Under the pieces are notes generated by a model. The model saw nothing but the letters and a program-made list of their open reading frames with translations, did not search any database and was not told where the DNA came from. Of a stretch of 64,000 bases of DNA, positions 63,387-64,000 are shown piece by piece. Where the stretch lies: positions 185,062 through 249,061 of the forward strand of contig NZFO01000011.1 in assembly GCA_002690705.1 (NCBI GenBank). Reading direction: 5' to 3'. This stretch comes from Magnetovibrio sp. (GTDB taxonomy: Bacteria > Pseudomonadota > Alphaproteobacteria > Rhodospirillales > Casp-alpha2). Numbering within the stretch: the first letter of the stretch is position 1; each line of letters opens with the position of its first letter. Position numbers and translations under genes: made by a program.

Positions 63387-64000
63387 ATGGCCGTTGAATT
63401 TTTGAAGAAAGCCGAAAAAACCCCGTCTACGGGCGAGATCGAAACACGCCAAGTAGTTGCAGATATGATTGCGGAGATTGAAGCCGATGGCGAAAGTTCG
63501 GCTCGCGCGTACGGTGCAAAGCTCGATGGTTTCGACGGGAACATTTTGGTTGATGCCGATACCATTGAAGCAGCAGCTGCTCACGTGCCCTCGCAATTGA
63601 AGGATGATTTGCATTTTGCTTATGACCGGGTACGAGGCTTTGCAGAAAAACAGTTGGCCAGCGTTCAGGAATTTGAAACAGAATTGTCTCCCGGGCTATG
63701 GGCAGGCCAGAAGTTAATTCCGCTTTCTGCGGCGGGATGCTACGTGCCTGGGGGGCGTTATGCTCATGTGGCTTCGGCGATTATGAGTATTGCGACAGCG
63801 AAAGTTGCAGGTGTAGAGAATGTTATCACTTGTTCTGCGCCAAGCAGGGATCATGGAGGGATTCATCCTGCAATTCTGTATACGATGAACCTGTGTGGAG
63901 CGGACCATATTTTAGCTCTTGGCGGGGTTCAAGGTATCGCAGCAATGGCGTTCGGATTATTTACGGGGCACAAGGCTAATATTCTGGTTGGACCGGGAAA
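63387..64000 (+). CDS. hpsN: Sulfopropanediol 3-dehydrogenase HpsN-like (histidinol dehydrogenase family), truncated by window end
   Basis: From ATG 63387 (AAGGAG 10 bases upstream), the frame is open to the window end: about 204 residues of a protein usually near 430. It belongs to the histidinol dehydrogenase family. The start VEFLKKAEKTPSTGEIETRQVV, then ESSARAYGAKLDGFDG, PLSAAGCYVPGGRYAH and ALGGVQGIAAMAFGLFTG agree with HpsN, which oxidises (R)-2,3-dihydroxypropane-1-sulfonate (DHPS) to (R)-sulfolactate with two NAD. True HisD lacks this N-terminus and would normally lie in a his operon, none of which is here. Confidence 0.75.
   Translation, partial: MAVEFLKKAEKTPSTGEIETRQVVADMIAEIEADGESSARAYGAKLDGFDGNILVDADTIEAAAAHVPSQLKDDLHFAYDRVRGFAEKQLASVQEFETELSPGLWAGQKLIPLSAAGCYVPGGRYAHVASAIMSIATAKVAGVENVITCSAPSRDHGGIHPAILYTMNLCGADHILALGGVQGIAAMAFGLFTGHKANILVGPG

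Noticed and set aside
63387-64000. Last gene considered as histidinol dehydrogenase hisD
   Set aside because: The N-terminus and local motifs resemble HpsN, and neighbours are catabolic rather than histidine biosynthetic.

Overview
The window reads as a chromosomal segment of an alphaproteobacterium with moderate-to-low GC for that class (judged by eye). The basis is gene order and family content: trcR (DUF1013), a DUF1192 gene, DUF4164-zapA-6S RNA-5-formyltetrahydrofolate cyclo-ligase, yebC-ruvC-ruvA-ruvB-ybgC-tolQ-tolR-tolA-tolB-pal-cpoB-tilS-ftsH-folP-glmM-thiD, and an L31 protein without zinc cysteines. This arrangement is familiar from Rhodospirillales-like lineages. A marine lifestyle (SAR116-like or similar) is inferred from a putative organosulfonate locus at the right end. 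No integrase, transposase, CRISPR array, rRNA or tRNA gene was found.

Layout. 1-8.2 kb: the 3' part of prpE, an SDR pseudogene, a CBS-domain gene, trcR, a quinone oxidoreductase, a DUF1192 gene, two tandem thioesterases, an hsp20 gene with a possible RNA thermosensor, rpmE, and a decayed MFS transporter. 8.2-17 kb (mostly minus strand): a cell-envelope trio (MotA/ExbB-like, MotB/OmpA-like and OmpA-like proteins), suhB-like, efp, a GMC oxidoreductase, thiE and gap. 17-35.4 kb: the housekeeping block (cell division, 6S RNA, folate, Holliday junction resolution, Tol-Pal envelope machine, tRNA-Ile lysidine, FtsH, folate and cell-wall precursors, thiamine). 35.6-51.8 kb: a mixed metabolic region with a DMT exporter, AlaX, a tartrate/malate dehydrogenase, a TPR-SPOR lipoprotein, a thiolase followed by a deleted CoA-transferase, ubiX-leuC-leuD, an orphan PAS histidine kinase, a serine hydrolase, an MmgE/PrpD protein, and a thioesterase with an enoyl-CoA hydratase.

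52-64 kb: a catabolic accessory region. It holds an amidase followed by a broken M20 hydrolase, then a GntR/UTRA regulator divergent from two UxaA-family genes resembling (2R)-sulfolactate sulfo-lyase SuyAB. These are followed by a decayed D-tartrate dehydratase, a ComC-like dehydrogenase, a GMC oxidoreductase, an IclR regulator and the start of an HpsN-like sulfopropanediol dehydrogenase. Read together, hpsN (DHPS to R-sulfolactate), comC (sulfopyruvate and R-sulfolactate) and suyAB (R-sulfolactate to pyruvate and sulfite) form a plausible route for using the algal sulfonate DHPS.

A second theme is gene decay. Four genes (SDR, MFS, CaiB/BaiF CoA-transferase, tartrate dehydratase) are clearly pseudogenes, visible only when frames are stitched together. 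An M20 hydrolase is probably one as well. tilS is interrupted only at an 11-A run and is expected to be essential, so slippage or sequence error is likelier there.
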